From Silene conica (lineage: Eukaryota > Streptophyta > Magnoliopsida > Caryophyllales > Caryophyllaceae), in the NCBI GenBank assembly GCA_029255685.2, contig CM055315.2, positions 49,877,358 through 49,941,357 on the forward strand: 64,000 nucleotides of DNA. The letters are read 5' to 3'. The notes under the pieces were generated by a model. That model worked only from the letters and a program-made list of their open reading frames with translations. It was not told the origin of the DNA and did not search any database. A program made the translations under genes and the position numbers. Shown piece by piece: positions 1-11,058 of the stretch; the stretch's first letter is position 1; every line of letters starts with the position of its first letter.

Positions 1-1726
1 AATCCTGCTCCATTTCAAACTGTATTAGAATACTACTAAATGTCTTATCGATGCAAACTAAGTTAATAGTTTGAGAATATGCAAAACATTAGTCTATCAA
101 ATACGTAAAACTAGATTGATCATGACCATCAGAACCTTTGTGCATTGATACTCTCAGTGCTGTTATACCGACTGCCCTGAATTTACCAGGTTGTGGTAGT
201 AGTATGGTGCAGTCATCCTGAACGAGATCATCCCAAACTGATATGGACAGAGGTTGTGTAGTACTGCAACAACACTAACATTAGCAACAGAGCAATATGA
301 ATTATAAGTTTTCACGGTTGCTAGCATCAATTACCTATGGTCGATTAATATGATTTCACGCACAGATGTTTCACGGGCCTTTGATGTGACAATTTTACGT
401 GGCTGGTCCTCTACAAAGAGCACTACACCTACTATATCTACAAGGCATAATAAAGATGTTAGTGAGGGGCTGGTTAGAAACAGAACACATTGTTAGTACA
501 TACAATATATGTAGACAGGCTATTATTTTGAAATGTACCAAACATTTCGCTGTAGTCAGGTGCACGAGGTAACTGGGAAATTGGACGATAGTCAACATCA
601 GCACATCCACCATCAACATCGACAGGCATGATAATGGTACGCTTATTGAAGGTCATCTGATAGTCCATCTCAGATTCATGTGACTTATACTCAGGTTTTA
701 GAGGACTTATGGTACCATTTGATATCTCATATTTTTGATTACGCTTTATAGCATCCTCATATATATCTACTTGATCAGCAAAAAGAGCAGCACACATTTT
801 CTTTCCCTGCTCAAAACATGTCGAGGAACTTAACTTATCAAACACAATATTACATTTGCACATAGATCACTTAAGTACATCAATAATCATAATCAAACAA
901 ACTAAAATAAGCAGGGTTTCATATCAATGTGTGCAATAAGAATTATCAATGTCAATATGAGAGTATAAATGGATAGTACACATGAAAAAGAATGGATTGG
1001 GGAATGTAATAACACCCATTTATGTGTTCTATCTTAAAACAGAATGACATTAAATCAATGTGTGCAATAAGAATTATCAATGTCAATATGAGAGTATAAA
1101 TGGATAGTACACATGAAAAAGAATGAATTTGGGAATGTAATAACACCTATTAATGTGTTTTATCTTAAAACAGAATGACATTAATGGATAATACTCATTT
1201 GCAATATTAAACCTCTTAATAAGAGTAGTTTATGACTAACTATGGAAGAGTATACAATATGAAGAAATTTACTCAATGTTACTACTACTGATAGCTGGAG
1301 TATATGTATCTGTGTCGCAAGACATCGTATTAATTTTTAGGAATAGGAATGGTTGTTGATGTATAACGACTGTCAAAATACTCCACTCTTAAAGAAGTAT
1401 ACTAAAACATTCATCAACGAGCAGTAATTATATATGCATTAGGCCTGAACATTACCCATATCATAGTCTAATTTATCCAGTGACATCTATAAATTTATAT
1501 AGATAAAAGACCAAAAGTCATTTGCAATGTGTCCTTGTATATAAGAAGCGGTTATTAAATTTGCATAATTGAGTTCGATTACCTTATCATGTTCAAATAA
1601 CAAGCTTTGATATTGCACCTTAACAGGAGATGCCCTCGGACGACGCTTCTCAACTACTCTCACATTGACTTTGTAGTTCTTGGTAGTGTCAGTTAACTCA
1701 TTGAGGTGAACTTTCCGGTGTTTCAT
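1..1726 (-). pseudogene. RPA70-like gene A of the Helitron (3' part runs off the window)
   Basis: Single-stranded-DNA-binding protein related to the large subunit of replication protein A, a known cargo of autonomous plant Helitrons. I read at least four minus-strand exons joined by GT/AG introns: about 1726-1583 (first OB fold, motif VRVVEKRRPRASP), 807-539 (FADQVDIYEDAIK and the rest of the first DNA-binding domain), 437-335 (start of the second OB fold, DIVGVVLFVEDQPRK), and 263 to about 90 (SVWDDLVQDDCTILLP). The splice joins keep phase, for example HDK to GKKMCAALF. The start at 1726 is uncertain because an AG lies just before the ATG. The C-terminal zinc-binding domain is not in the window. 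No stop is seen inside the exons, so the gene may be intact or lightly damaged. It lies downstream of the helicase on the same strand. Family assignment is by motif recognition, not by a search. Confidence 0.7.
923..1184. repeat. 131 bp tandem duplication in an RPA-like gene intron
   Basis: Two head-to-tail copies (923-1053 and 1054-1184) begin with ATCAATGTGTGCAATAAG and end with CAGAATGACATTA. They differ at only a handful of positions. They lie in the intron between the 1583 and 807 exon ends of RPA-like gene A. Confidence 0.85.
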
Positions 1727-3057
1727 TCTGTTGCAGAAGAATATTAATAAGTGTGTATTAAATACAAAGGAACAAATTATTTAAAAGGATATCTAATAGA
1801 CTTATAAATGATATACAATCTATACATTAGCATAATTATATGATGCCTTAACACCATATTTTTTTTCAGTTGCTAATGCCCCCTAAAATTCAGAAATGTT
1901 AAGATACAAATTCATACCTGGAAAAGGTGTGTTGGAAAATTAGATATGTTAGACTGAGGAAGGTTATGGTGAAATATCAGATGGTTATTAATAGTGTATT
2001 TTTCCACATAATAAAGATGGAGTGTAGTATTAGTGAAGGTCCATACCAAAATATGTACATTAGTGGTTGCTGAGAATGTGTACTATGCACTGTTATTTGC
2101 GTGAAGTTTTCTAACTTGGTACATTATAGGGGTATGGTGTATGTACTAACTTTGCATGATTCAAAGGATTGTAAATTTATCAAATATGTATTATCATTGT
2201 AAATATTACTTAGCAACAGGAAATATTAGGTTAATAATATGTTTTTTTATACTGGACGATGCTGTTCTTTTTTTTCCATGGCTTGATAAGTTTGCCGTGT
2301 ATATCTGAATGTAATATACAATGTGTATTACCAAGTACCATTGGAGGCAATCACTATACATGAATTATTGTCGTTACTGTACAGTGCTGCTTGTTAAGTT
2401 AAGTAGTTGATCAGATGTGGTGTGGACCAAATAGATGAAATTTAATTTATGTCTGTGTTTTGTGAATTAAAAAGAGTATGAAATATGGTACCATTTCATC
2501 TTTATTCCCAATTTCATGCATTAATAAGAGTTATACTTGGATAGATTTATTATTACTCAGTTACTATTAACATTTGTGATGCAATGAGCGTGTAAAACGT
2601 AATAGTTCTAGTCATATGATAGTAATCGTGCAATTTGAAATGCTTGTCTATAATGCACGAGCTACGTCTAACATTACATGCGACACCATTTTCTGGATTT
2701 AATTACTGAATCAGCGACAGTTTGATACAAATGAAACTTAGGATGGCTGTCCAGCGACATTTTGGAGACCAAGACCTTATAGAACACAAAAGCATATGTC
2801 AATCTACTAATGCATAATTAACTGCTAAAATTTATCAACAATATTCATTAGCAGTTGTTATAAGCAGCAAGACAGGTTTCCTTTGCGGTACAGTACATCC
2901 AACCATCGATGCGCACAATGTAATGACCAGCTAGGTTGGTGTAATAACACAAATGTCTTACGGTTAAACTATATACATCTGACCAATGCTGTAGACGGAT
3001 TGAGCTGTTATATACAATTAACAAAAATACGGATGCAGGGCCAACTGCCATTAGATG
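1727..3057. other. AT-rich Helitron spacer
   Basis: Spacer between the RPA-like gene and the C-terminus of the helicase. I see no coding exon I would defend, only AT-rich sequence with short homopolymer runs. A promoter for the RPA-like gene is presumably here but I could not point to a convincing TATA box. Confidence 0.6.
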
Positions 3058-3241
3058 TTATAAAATACCTGCAAGTCTCAGTACTTCAAAAGAGACCATG
3101 TTCCTGATACAATTTCCGTTCATCTCAGAACCATTAGATGCAACAATGACAGTAACTTTGACCGCTTCCCTCACTCGTGACAGTGCGACATAAAGCTGTC
3201 CTGGTGAAAAGCAGTGTCTAGGAAGGTAGACAACAACCCTG
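3058..3241 (-). pseudogene. RepHel helicase, C-terminal motif part
   Basis: Contains the last conserved helicase block, VVVYLPRHCFSPGQLYVALSRV, which is the PIF1/RecD2 motif VI region, followed by a normal-looking C-terminus ending at 3058. The upstream edge is fused to the truncated 3' LTR of the inserted element at about 3241. Roughly 50 codons that should lie between this piece and the one ending at 9675 are absent, including the block before motif VI. Deletion is therefore part of the insertion scar. Confidence 0.85.
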
Positions 3242-4643
3242 TCTAGATAGGATAAGTCAAGGGTCGAACCACAAGGAGACAAGGTTAATTATGTTTGATA
3301 ATTTAAAGTCTATTGCAAGTAACCAAAAAAAGGGGGGGTTTGATTTAAGGTTGGGACTAACAACTAATAGCAAAATAAGCAAGGGAATTAAAACAAGGTA
3401 AAAAGGAGATTAAGAACTTCGGTTCCCCATGGCTAAAATAAGTCAATGAAGGGTAAAATAACCAAACAACACAATCCCAAGGAACAAAGAATAAACCTTT
3501 AGGTCAATATTCTACCCAATCCTTACGGTCTTAGGGTTCCTAGAAAAGCACTAAACTTTCGTTCATAGGGCAATCCCAAAGTTGTTGTTAAACTAATCCT
3601 AACAATCTTTCAATCTAAAAGAATTAGTTCACCAACAACAATGGGGGATTGGTAATTTAATCATAAAACTATCAAAATCAAGTCTTTACCATGGTTCCCC
3701 TAATTCCTAATCACAAGAATTAGCTATGCATAATCTTAATCATAAAATTAACAATAACAAGAATTAAGAATATCAAAGGAATTAACATAATTAAAGATGA
3801 TAATAAAGAGGGAAGCATAGATTGAGAAACAACAATAAGATGAACAACAAGATTAATTGAAAAGGAAAGATTGAATTGTAGCAAACTTACAACTTAATTG
3901 GAAAATCTAAGAACAAAGATGAAAGCTTGGTAAAACTTCTCTCTAACTATGGAGTTTTTCTAATTGGGGCTGCTTGACCTAATTTTCGAGTTTAGGTCTC
4001 CTTAAATAAGTTCTAATTACAAGATTAGGAGCAAAGCCCGTAATAAAAATCGCGGAAACACATTCGCCTGGTCGGTCGACCTACTTTTTGGGTCGGTCGA
4101 CCTCTTAATAACCTAATAACTTGATTGGGCTTTGCGGAAACTTCTGGGTCTGTGCTGTGGTCGGTCGACCAAATTAGTAGGTCGGTCGACCTGATGTCGG
4201 GACTGCAGCGCGCGTCGATCTTAAAACAGCTGCCATTTCTTCGTTACTCATCGTAATCAAGCGATTCTTGCGGCGTTGGAAACCTAAGAGAATAAGCTTT
4301 CACCTCCAACTAGAATCACTCCATTATAAGCTCTGGAACTCGAGATATAGCCATTTGAAACAGGCTGCAATGTCGTGGATCGATTCTTTGCTATATGCAC
4401 CTTTGCTTATGCTATCTTCAGGCCTTGAAATGCGCGATAGGCTTGTTCTTTCGTGTCCTTAGCTATAAAAATCACTTGAGGACGGATTTGGTTTAAAATT
4501 GCCATTTTTCCGCATAATTCTGCAAAATAGCATAAATATACGAAAGTAGACAAAAGTTGGGAAATAAAGGCTAAAACATCGTAAATGAGCGACCAAATGC
4601 GTGTAAAAATAGATGTAAAACATCATAAAATAGACACGCATCA
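3242..4643 (-). repeat. 3' LTR of the gag-only element, truncated
   Basis: Direct repeat of 8300-9674. The inner edge is the expected ATCA end (TGAT in element orientation) next to the PPT. The outer edge lacks the last 60 or so bases that the 5' copy has (from TGACACCC at 8239), and starts at CTAGATA, fused to helicase coding sequence. Four GGTCGGTCGACC motifs at 4070, 4091, 4159 and 4180. Confidence 0.85.
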
Positions 4644-4656
4644 AATTCCCCAAACC
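4644..4656 (-). other. Polypurine tract of the gag-only element
   Basis: Reads GGTTTGGGGAATT on the minus strand, directly next to the start of the 3' LTR. This is the expected position for plus-strand priming. Confidence 0.75.
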
Positions 4657-6703
4657 AAACCCTTACTTGTCCTCAAGCAAGAACTAGACTCTATCTTAAC
4701 TAATGGAACGATTTCAATCTTAGAGCGAAATTTACATGTTAGTCCAAACCAATGCCAAGTATAAAATGAGAAAATATTTAAATCATGCAAACGAGTTATG
4801 GTGTCGTCAAACTTGCAAACATAAAGACTATAGAGACTTTATACCATGGACTCTCGCGGTACGCTCGAGACACTCATGAAGCAAAGGGTGAGTATATGTA
4901 GAAGATAGAAAGAAGTATTTTGTAATGACACTCACCTAACTGCGACCCATGAAAACATGCCTGCAATCTAACATGGACAAGAATTCCACAACTATGTATA
5001 AACAAACCCATTAAGTGACTCGGATACATGCAATCGAGGTAATGAAAGATATGTGAGGTAAAAGGTAAAAGGTGGTTAAGATGTTTTTGGATATGTGGGG
5101 TTAGTAGCCAAGCTAGTAAAACCGTTTCCCAACAACATATTTCACAACTTTTGAAATTAAGAAATTGCTCTTTTGTAGCACAATCTCACATTAAATATAA
5201 GAAAGGACTCCCAAATATTTTGAATGAGATACGGGAGTGTTAACACATAAAAGAAAGGGAATTTGGAACGAATTTTTTTTTTCATTCTGATGCTGTCAGG
5301 TGGTTGGCCGACCCATGAAGGTGGTCGGTCGACCTATTTCCTGTGTACGTTTGATCTCTTTTTTTTCGTTTTTCTTTTGTTTCTTTCTTTTTCTTTCTTT
5401 TTCTGTTCTTTTTTTCTTTCTTGCTTTCTTTCTTTTCTCTTTTTGCTCAAGATAGCATACAAACCAAGATGCCTCAAAAAATAGTCCAATGACCACAAAT
5501 ACTAGCTTGGAAGGGTAGGCTACGTATGGGATGTAGTTTTGGGGGAATAAAAAGGCAATTTTGGCTATGTGAAGCTTATGGGTAAAATAGAGAAAGGGAT
5601 CCCAAATGCACGTATCAAGACTCACAAAACGAGATAGTATAACAAGTATATAGTAATTCAAGTTCATGTTTATGCATATTGATGTAACATGTTCCAAGGG
5701 GAGTACTACTCACATCCTAGACAACTGGTTTAAGAATGAAACCAGGAAATAAGCTCTAAAACTTAGAATGTATAGTAGGTTGCCAAGGTATAAGTCAAGT
5801 CTCAAGATATACAAATTGACAAAAACTCGTAGATATGCAAAAGACTTTCATACTAAAGCAAGTTGACAAGGCAAGGTAATGGCATAAATATGTAAGAAAG
5901 CAAAATCATCCTTGAAATACTATCGTTCCGACTCGACCTATATGCTAAAATAAACGTGCATTTTTTTGGAATTTTTGATTTTTTTTTTTGATTTTTTTTT
6001 TTGTATTTTTCTTTTGTATAGGTAAGGAAAATAAAGAAAAGAACAATGCAAGACAGAAATGCAATAAACGTGTGACAAAATGCAATGCATGTGACACGAA
6101 ACCATTCCCCAAACCAACCCGCACAATGTCCCCATTGTGCATTAGCCTAAGTAAAGGTTTCACAAAATTAAAGAAAAGATGCAATAAAAATAAAAACCAA
6201 GGAAAAACTGGAAAGAACTCACTGGATTATGAAACGCATGAGAGAAACCTCCCCAAACCAGCGTAAGCTGGGAGGTTTTGGTGGCTAGCAGTGCCACTCA
6301 AGTACCCAAGATGGTTGCATGATTCCCGAGGAGGAAACGAGCAGGCTGCGGGGGACGGGTAGGTCGACCGACCTATATTTTGGGTCGACCGACCTTTCTA
6401 CGGACTGCAGGAATTCCAGAACGTCAGGGACTAGGTCGACCGACCCGTATTTGTGGTCGTTCGACCCCTCTGCTGCACAACGGTCTTCCTTTTTTCGTCA
6501 ATCCTGAAAAAAATCATCAAAAACGCGCATAACAAGTGCGCGAGATCCCAGAAACAAGTCCAAAAAGTCTTAACTACGCAAACACAACGGAAAATTTGTC
6601 CTAAAAACTTAAAGAAAACAAGCTAGAAAGTCTTAGCAAAACAAAAAAAAGTGTCTTAAGAAAAACAGAAACGAGCAAAAAGAAGAAGTCATCCGCGAAG
6701 GAT
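4657..6703. other. Non-coding 3' internal region of the gag-only element
   Basis: About 2 kb where an autonomous element would carry pol. No RT or integrase motif is visible in any frame. It holds a long pyrimidine tract (about 5348-5447), a poly-T stretch (about 5975-6010), and GGTCGGTCGACC-type motifs at 5323, 6362, 6383 and 6434 plus a variant at 6455. Confidence 0.7.
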
Positions 6704-7570
6704 TCAGAGTCTCTTTGACCAAGGGCTCTGACTACAGGCTACTCCTTCAGCTATGGTGATTTGGGTAGATGAGTTTCTCTCCACCATGTAGATGGGTGGG
6801 TCATCATCCACAGCTCTAGCCATCCATCTCCCGGAGTTGTCGACTCCAAAGTCGTGGGCCGACACCTTCCTGGGTTTCCTCTTCCTAGGGCTCTTTTCTT
6901 TAGCCAAATGATCACTTGCTTGAGTGACCTCGTTCTCAACATCACTTGATCGAGTAAGTGGTACTACTCGATCGAGAACATCTCTCTTCCTACCGCTTAT
7001 AGACTCTATCACTAGAGTCGCAATTTCTGGAGCACCCAAATCAGCCTCCTGAGCAAGAGATTCACCTGCACATGCCTCAAAACACATCAAAGCCTCCGAA
7101 GGATCCTTTGTGAAGGATCCTTGTACATAACATTTACTAATATTATTAAAAACATCAGAAATGTCAATAGAAGAATCCTGCAAAAAACAAGGTTCATCAA
7201 CCGAGGGTTCGAACGTGTTAGGAACATGTTCATTACTAACACCTACAAAAATAGGTTGGTCAGTCAAGGGGTGAAGGTGTAACTCATTGGCTGTATCTAG
7301 ATCCAAGTCAGTATCATCAATGGGGAGGGAGAGGGAACCAATTAACCTATCATTCTCATCCTTAAGAATGAGCGACTCTTCAGTGATGGGTGTGATGGGA
7401 TCACACTCGACAGAAATATCCGGGTTACTAATATCAACGCCGTCATACCTCTCCAAGATTTTTTTGAACTGATGCTCCAACATTAATTTCTCCAAATGAT
7501 ACGGATACGGGACCACAATGCTTGTCGCGGAATCGGCAAGCCTTGGCTCTTTTAACTTCAGAATCTCCGT
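6704..7570 (-). pseudogene. Gag-derived ORF of the gag-only element, distal part
   Basis: Open from about 7570, with the first ATG at 7516, giving a 270-codon reading frame. The first 20 residues (VPYPYHLEKLMLEHQFKKIL) resemble the block that precedes protease in Athila/Tat gag-pol. After this the resemblance stops. The rest is acidic in the middle (DDTDLDLDTANEL) and basic towards the end (KEKSPRKRKPRK). No protease D-T/S-G triad or zinc knuckle is seen. The ORF is separated from the upstream gag part by a frameshift near 7570. Its open length suggests recent expression or young age. Function is unknown. Confidence 0.6.
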
Positions 7571-8088
7571 TGGTCATTGACGAGAGGAGAGTCAGGTAGC
7601 TTAGGAGGCGAATCCGCAATCTGCTCAGGAACCCTGGTCGGTCGACCTGGTATAGCGGTCGGTCGACCTGGTATAGCGGTCGGTCGACCAGACGCTGTAT
7701 TTTCGGAATTTTTCTGTTCTGTAGAAACTGATCTCACGTCAGGCGTCGAGGTCGGTCGACCTGATGTTGTGGTCGTTCAACCTCCTGACCTGTGCACGGG
7801 ATCGATTTCTTCGTCCTGAACTTCGGCAGAATCATCCTTTGGGGTTGGTCCCCCATAAGCACGACCACTCTTGAGATTTATAGCATTTAATGTCTCTATG
7901 GAACTCTCACAACCAACTGGAGAGCTAGCAATCCGATTAGCAGCTAAGATTGCTAATTGCCTTTCAACACTCTTCACAGCTGCATCTCGTTCTTTTTTTA
8001 TTTCCGACATTTGAGTCATGAAGCTTTGAAAAGTCGTTTCTAATTCAGCCATAGTAGTCATGATCGCAATAGCACTGAGAGTACTCAA
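7571..8088 (-). pseudogene. Gag-like N-terminal ORF of the gag-only element
   Basis: Starts at ATG 8088. It contains a helical segment (MAELETTFQSFMTQMSEIKK) and LNAINLKSGRAYGGP, which resembles the gag tail of Athila/Tat elements. The frame stops with TGA inside a degenerate GGTCGGTCGACC motif (7771-7782). It then stays open through a proline-rich stretch in which each motif copy is read as Gly-Arg-Pro-Thr (7636, 7657, 7678, 7750). The TGA is what a CGA to TGA change in a motif copy would give. The DNA motif thus doubles as a short peptide repeat here, although most copies elsewhere in the element are non-coding. Confidence 0.6.
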
Positions 8089-8215
8089 GTCTTCCTCTCA
8101 AAAACCTGTCTTCTAAAACAAAACTAGAAGAGAAGGTAAGTAACGGTCTTAAGGAACCGAAGTTCCTTAAGACAAGGAAAATAAACTAAAAACTAACAAA
8201 CAAAATTATACCGTC

Positions 8216-8233
8216 TCCCCGGCAACGGCGCCA
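8216..8233 (-). other. Primer-binding site, tRNA-Asp type
   Basis: Minus strand reads TGGCGCCGTTGCCGGGGA, complementary to the 3' end of plant tRNA-Asp including CCA. It lies five bases inside the 5' LTR, which fixes the orientation of the element. Confidence 0.85.
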
Positions 8234-8238
8234 AAATT

Positions 8239-9674
8239 TGACACCCGTCGTTGAGGGTGCCAAAGATAAGATTTATAAAACCTCAGCTTAAACTAGATAT
8301 GATAAGTCAAGGGTTGAACCACAAGGAGACAAGGTTAATTATGTTTGATAATTTAAAGTCTATTGCAAGTAACCAAAAAGGGGGGGGGGGGGGGTTGATT
8401 TAAGGTTGGGACTAACAACTAATAGCAAAATAAGCAAGGGAATTAAAACAAGGTAAAAAGGAGATTAGGAACTTCGGTTCCCCATGGCTAAAACAAGTCA
8501 ATGAAGGTTAAAATAACCAAACAACACAATCCCAAGGAACAAAGAATAAACCTTTAGGTCAATATTCTACCCAATCTTTACGGTCTTAGGGTTCCTAGAA
8601 AAGCACTAAACTTTCGTTCATAGGGCAATCCCAAAGTTGTTGTTAAACTAATCCTAACAATCTTTCAATCTAAAAGAATTAGTTCACCAACAACAATGGG
8701 GGATTGGTAATTTAATCATAAAACTATCAAAATCAAGTCTTTACCATGGTTCCCCTAATTCCTAATCACAAGAATTAGCTATGCATAATCTTAATCATAA
8801 AATTAAGAATAACAAGAATTAAGAACATCAAAGGAATTAACATAATTAAAGATGATAATAAAGAGGGAAGCATAGATTGAGAAACAACAATAAGATGAAC
8901 AACAAGATTAATTGAAAAGGAAAGATTGAATTGTAGCAAACTTACAACTTAATTGGAAAATATAAGAACAAAGATGAAAGCTTGGTAAAACTTCTCTCTA
9001 ACTATGGAGTTTTTCTAATTGGGGCTGCTTGACCTAATTTTCGAGTTTAGGTCTCCTTAAATAAGTTCTAATTACAAGATTATGAGCAAAGCCCGTAATA
9101 AAAATCGCGGAAACACAGTCGCCTGGTCGGTCGACCTACTTTTTGGGTCGGTCGACCTCTTAATGACCTAATAACTTGATTGGGCTTTGCGGAAACTTCT
9201 GGGTCTGTGCTGTGGTCGGTCGACCAAATTAGTAGGTCGGTCGACCTGATGTCGGGACTGCAGCGCGCGTCGATCTTAAAACAGCTGCCATCTCTTCGTT
9301 ACGGCGTTGGAAAGCTAAGAGGATAAGCTTTCACCTCCAACTGGAATCACTCCATTATCAGCTCTAGAACTCGAGATATAACCATTTGAAACAGGCTGCA
9401 ATGTCGTGGATCGATTCTTTGCTATATGCACCTTTGCTTATGCTATCTTCAGGCCTTGAAATGCGCGCTAGGCTTGTTATTTCGTGTCCTTAGCTATAAA
9501 AATCACTTGAGGACGGATTTGGTTTAAAATCGCCCTTTTTCCGCATAATTCTGCAAAATAGCATAAAAATACGAAAGTAGACAAAAGTTGGGAAATAAAG
9601 GCTAAAACATCGTATATGAGCGACCAAATGCGTGTAAAAATAGATGTAAAACATCATAAAATAGACACGCATCA
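8239..9674 (-). repeat. 5' LTR of the gag-only element (1436 bp)
   Basis: Full-length LTR with TG...CA ends (plus strand TGACACCC at 8239, GCATCA ending 9674). A run of about 15 G at 8380-8394 is longer than in the 3' copy. A 24 bp stretch present in the other LTR (about 4247-4270) is missing at about 9303. GGTCGGTCGACC occurs at 9125, 9146, 9214 and 9235. The U5 end can fold (GACACCC/GGGTGCC). Confidence 0.88.
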
Positions 9675-10494
9675 ATAATGACCACTGGTTATAATACATT
9701 CGACCATATTCGGGGTAAACCCTGCACAGATCAGCCTTGTACCGTTGCATAGACCTGCAGTTAGAAGGAGGTTTCTTAATAAAATGACTGGAGCGTCCTT
9801 CTTCAATACCAACTCATAGGGACTCATGCCACCAGGACAGAGTTTGTTTATAAATTCTGAAGGGTATACGTTACAGTTATCCGAAAGCACTGAATCAAAA
9901 CCCTATACATAACATAACTGCTTGACCCGAGAACTTGTTAATCATGTACGTATTTATATCATCGACATCCTCATTCATAGGTGTAAGTATAGATCGACGA
10001 ATAAATATATCTACTCCAATACTGTTGAGGTCGACATCTGGATATACGGTATCAATAACTATACTTACAAGATCTGTACCAAATTGAGTTGTATCCAGAA
10101 CAATTCCATCAGGCAGTTCAACCATCTCAGTTTCGCATGTCTGGAGCTGATCATTTCCAAGGGATAGCAAAAAGTCTGAGAACTGCGGATCAGTTTTAGC
10201 CCTTACATTAATGGTTAGTCTGATTTTGACAAATTGTGGCCAAATATCAGAAGCAACTAATGTAGAATTAACCAACTCACGAATAGACTCTTTCTGGACC
10301 ACTGGTAGAACTTGGCGGAAATCTCCACCAAATACAATAAGTTTGCCACCAAATAGCAGATCAGGATTGCACAGATCTCGCAGAAGCTGATCTAATGCCT
10401 CAACACTTTCCCTTCGTGCCATATAGGCCTCATCCCATATGATTAGAGTAGATGCTTTTATAAGAGCAGCAAGACTACTCTGCTTGGGCACAGA
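9675..10494 (-). pseudogene. RepHel helicase, Walker B to motif IV part
   Basis: Continues the helicase after the solo LTR. Walker B reads LIIWDEAYMARR and motif III reads FGGDFRQVLPVV, both intact. Then come RLTINVRA and LSLGND blocks typical of Helitron helicases. A one-base frameshift near 9893 separates the frame ending in MLCIGF from the frame beginning LSDNCNVYPSEF. The second frame holds LCNGTRLICAGFTPNMVECIITSG and then runs into the 5' LTR of the gag-only element at 9674. Confidence 0.85.
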
Positions 10495-10965
10495 TGTAAC
10501 ACCTTCATTTATTTAAGAGCCTTTAACAAGACATTCTCAAATAAATAGAACTGTTACCGTCTCGGAATGTCCGAGGTAGTGAATAACGAAGTAAACAAAC
10601 CAAAGTACTTTATGTAGAAACTGATTAAATTTAAACTTTTAGTATTACAACTATTATGCAAGGAATAAAGGCACAACTGATAACATCTAAGTACGTGATC
10701 TAATTCTAAGTAGGTCCAAGCCATGACTCTCTCCTTGCCCAAGCTCCTAGTCTATCTGTCTCTGACCTGTAGAATCTACTCCCCATTCTGGATCATCGTA
10801 GGTGTACACGAATACACTGTCAACCTCGCGGTTGAGTAGGATAACACAATAATAAATAATGCAACAAATATGATATGCAAATGCCATGATATGCTCGAGC
10901 TCAATCACAATCTCAATCTCAAACCCGAAACACCCAGCCATACCGAAACTCCCGGCAGACTATCA

Positions 10966-11058
10966 TCGGTCGTCACCGAACACCAGCTCAATAGCTGATA
11001 AGACACCAGGCCTGGTCTGCAGAACCACCCTGGGCTTTATATCAGAACAATATCTGAT
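10966..11058 (-). other. Inverted-repeat-rich zone of the solo LTR
   Basis: Four hairpin-forming modules in under 100 bp: TCGGT-CGTC-ACCGA (10966-10979), CAGCT-CAAT-AGCTG (10984-10997), palindrome ACCAGGCCTGGT (11005-11016), ATCAGA-ACAATA-TCTGAT (11041-11058). They lie about 470-560 bp from the U5 end of the LTR. The first two recur with altered stems in the LTR at 55879-58397. Confidence 0.8.

Larger units (their letters stand above)
4070..9246. repeat. Sixteen dispersed copies of GGTCGGTCGACC
   Basis: Exact 12-mers (or reverse complement) at 4070, 4091, 4159, 4180, 5323, 6362, 6383, 6434, 7636, 7657, 7678, 7750, 9125, 9146, 9214 and 9235, with one-base or two-base variants at 6455 and 7771. 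The core GGTCGACC is a palindrome. They are confined to this element (both LTRs and internal), occur in both orientations, and sequence between them is not repeated except within the 7636-7689 cluster. Confidence 0.9.
3242..9674 (-). mobile_element. Non-autonomous LTR retrotransposon (gag-only, tRNA-Asp primed)
   Basis: A 6.4 kb LTR element on the minus strand inserted into the Helitron helicase. It has two LTRs (8239-9674, 5'; 3242-4643, 3' and truncated), a tRNA-Asp-type PBS, a PPT, and a degraded gag-like region, but no protease, RT, RNase H or integrase. The LTRs differ at roughly 28 positions in about 1.37 kb (near 2 percent, by eye), plus a 24 bp gap in the 5' copy. The PBS and the gag remnants (NAINLKSGR; VPYPYHLEKL) point to the Athila/Tat side of Ty3/gypsy. 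It must borrow enzymes from an autonomous relative. No TSD can be read because the left edge is deleted. Confidence 0.85.

Noticed and set aside
5263-5697. Phe-rich and Lys-rich ORFs
   Set aside because: They come from the pyrimidine tract of the gag-only element.
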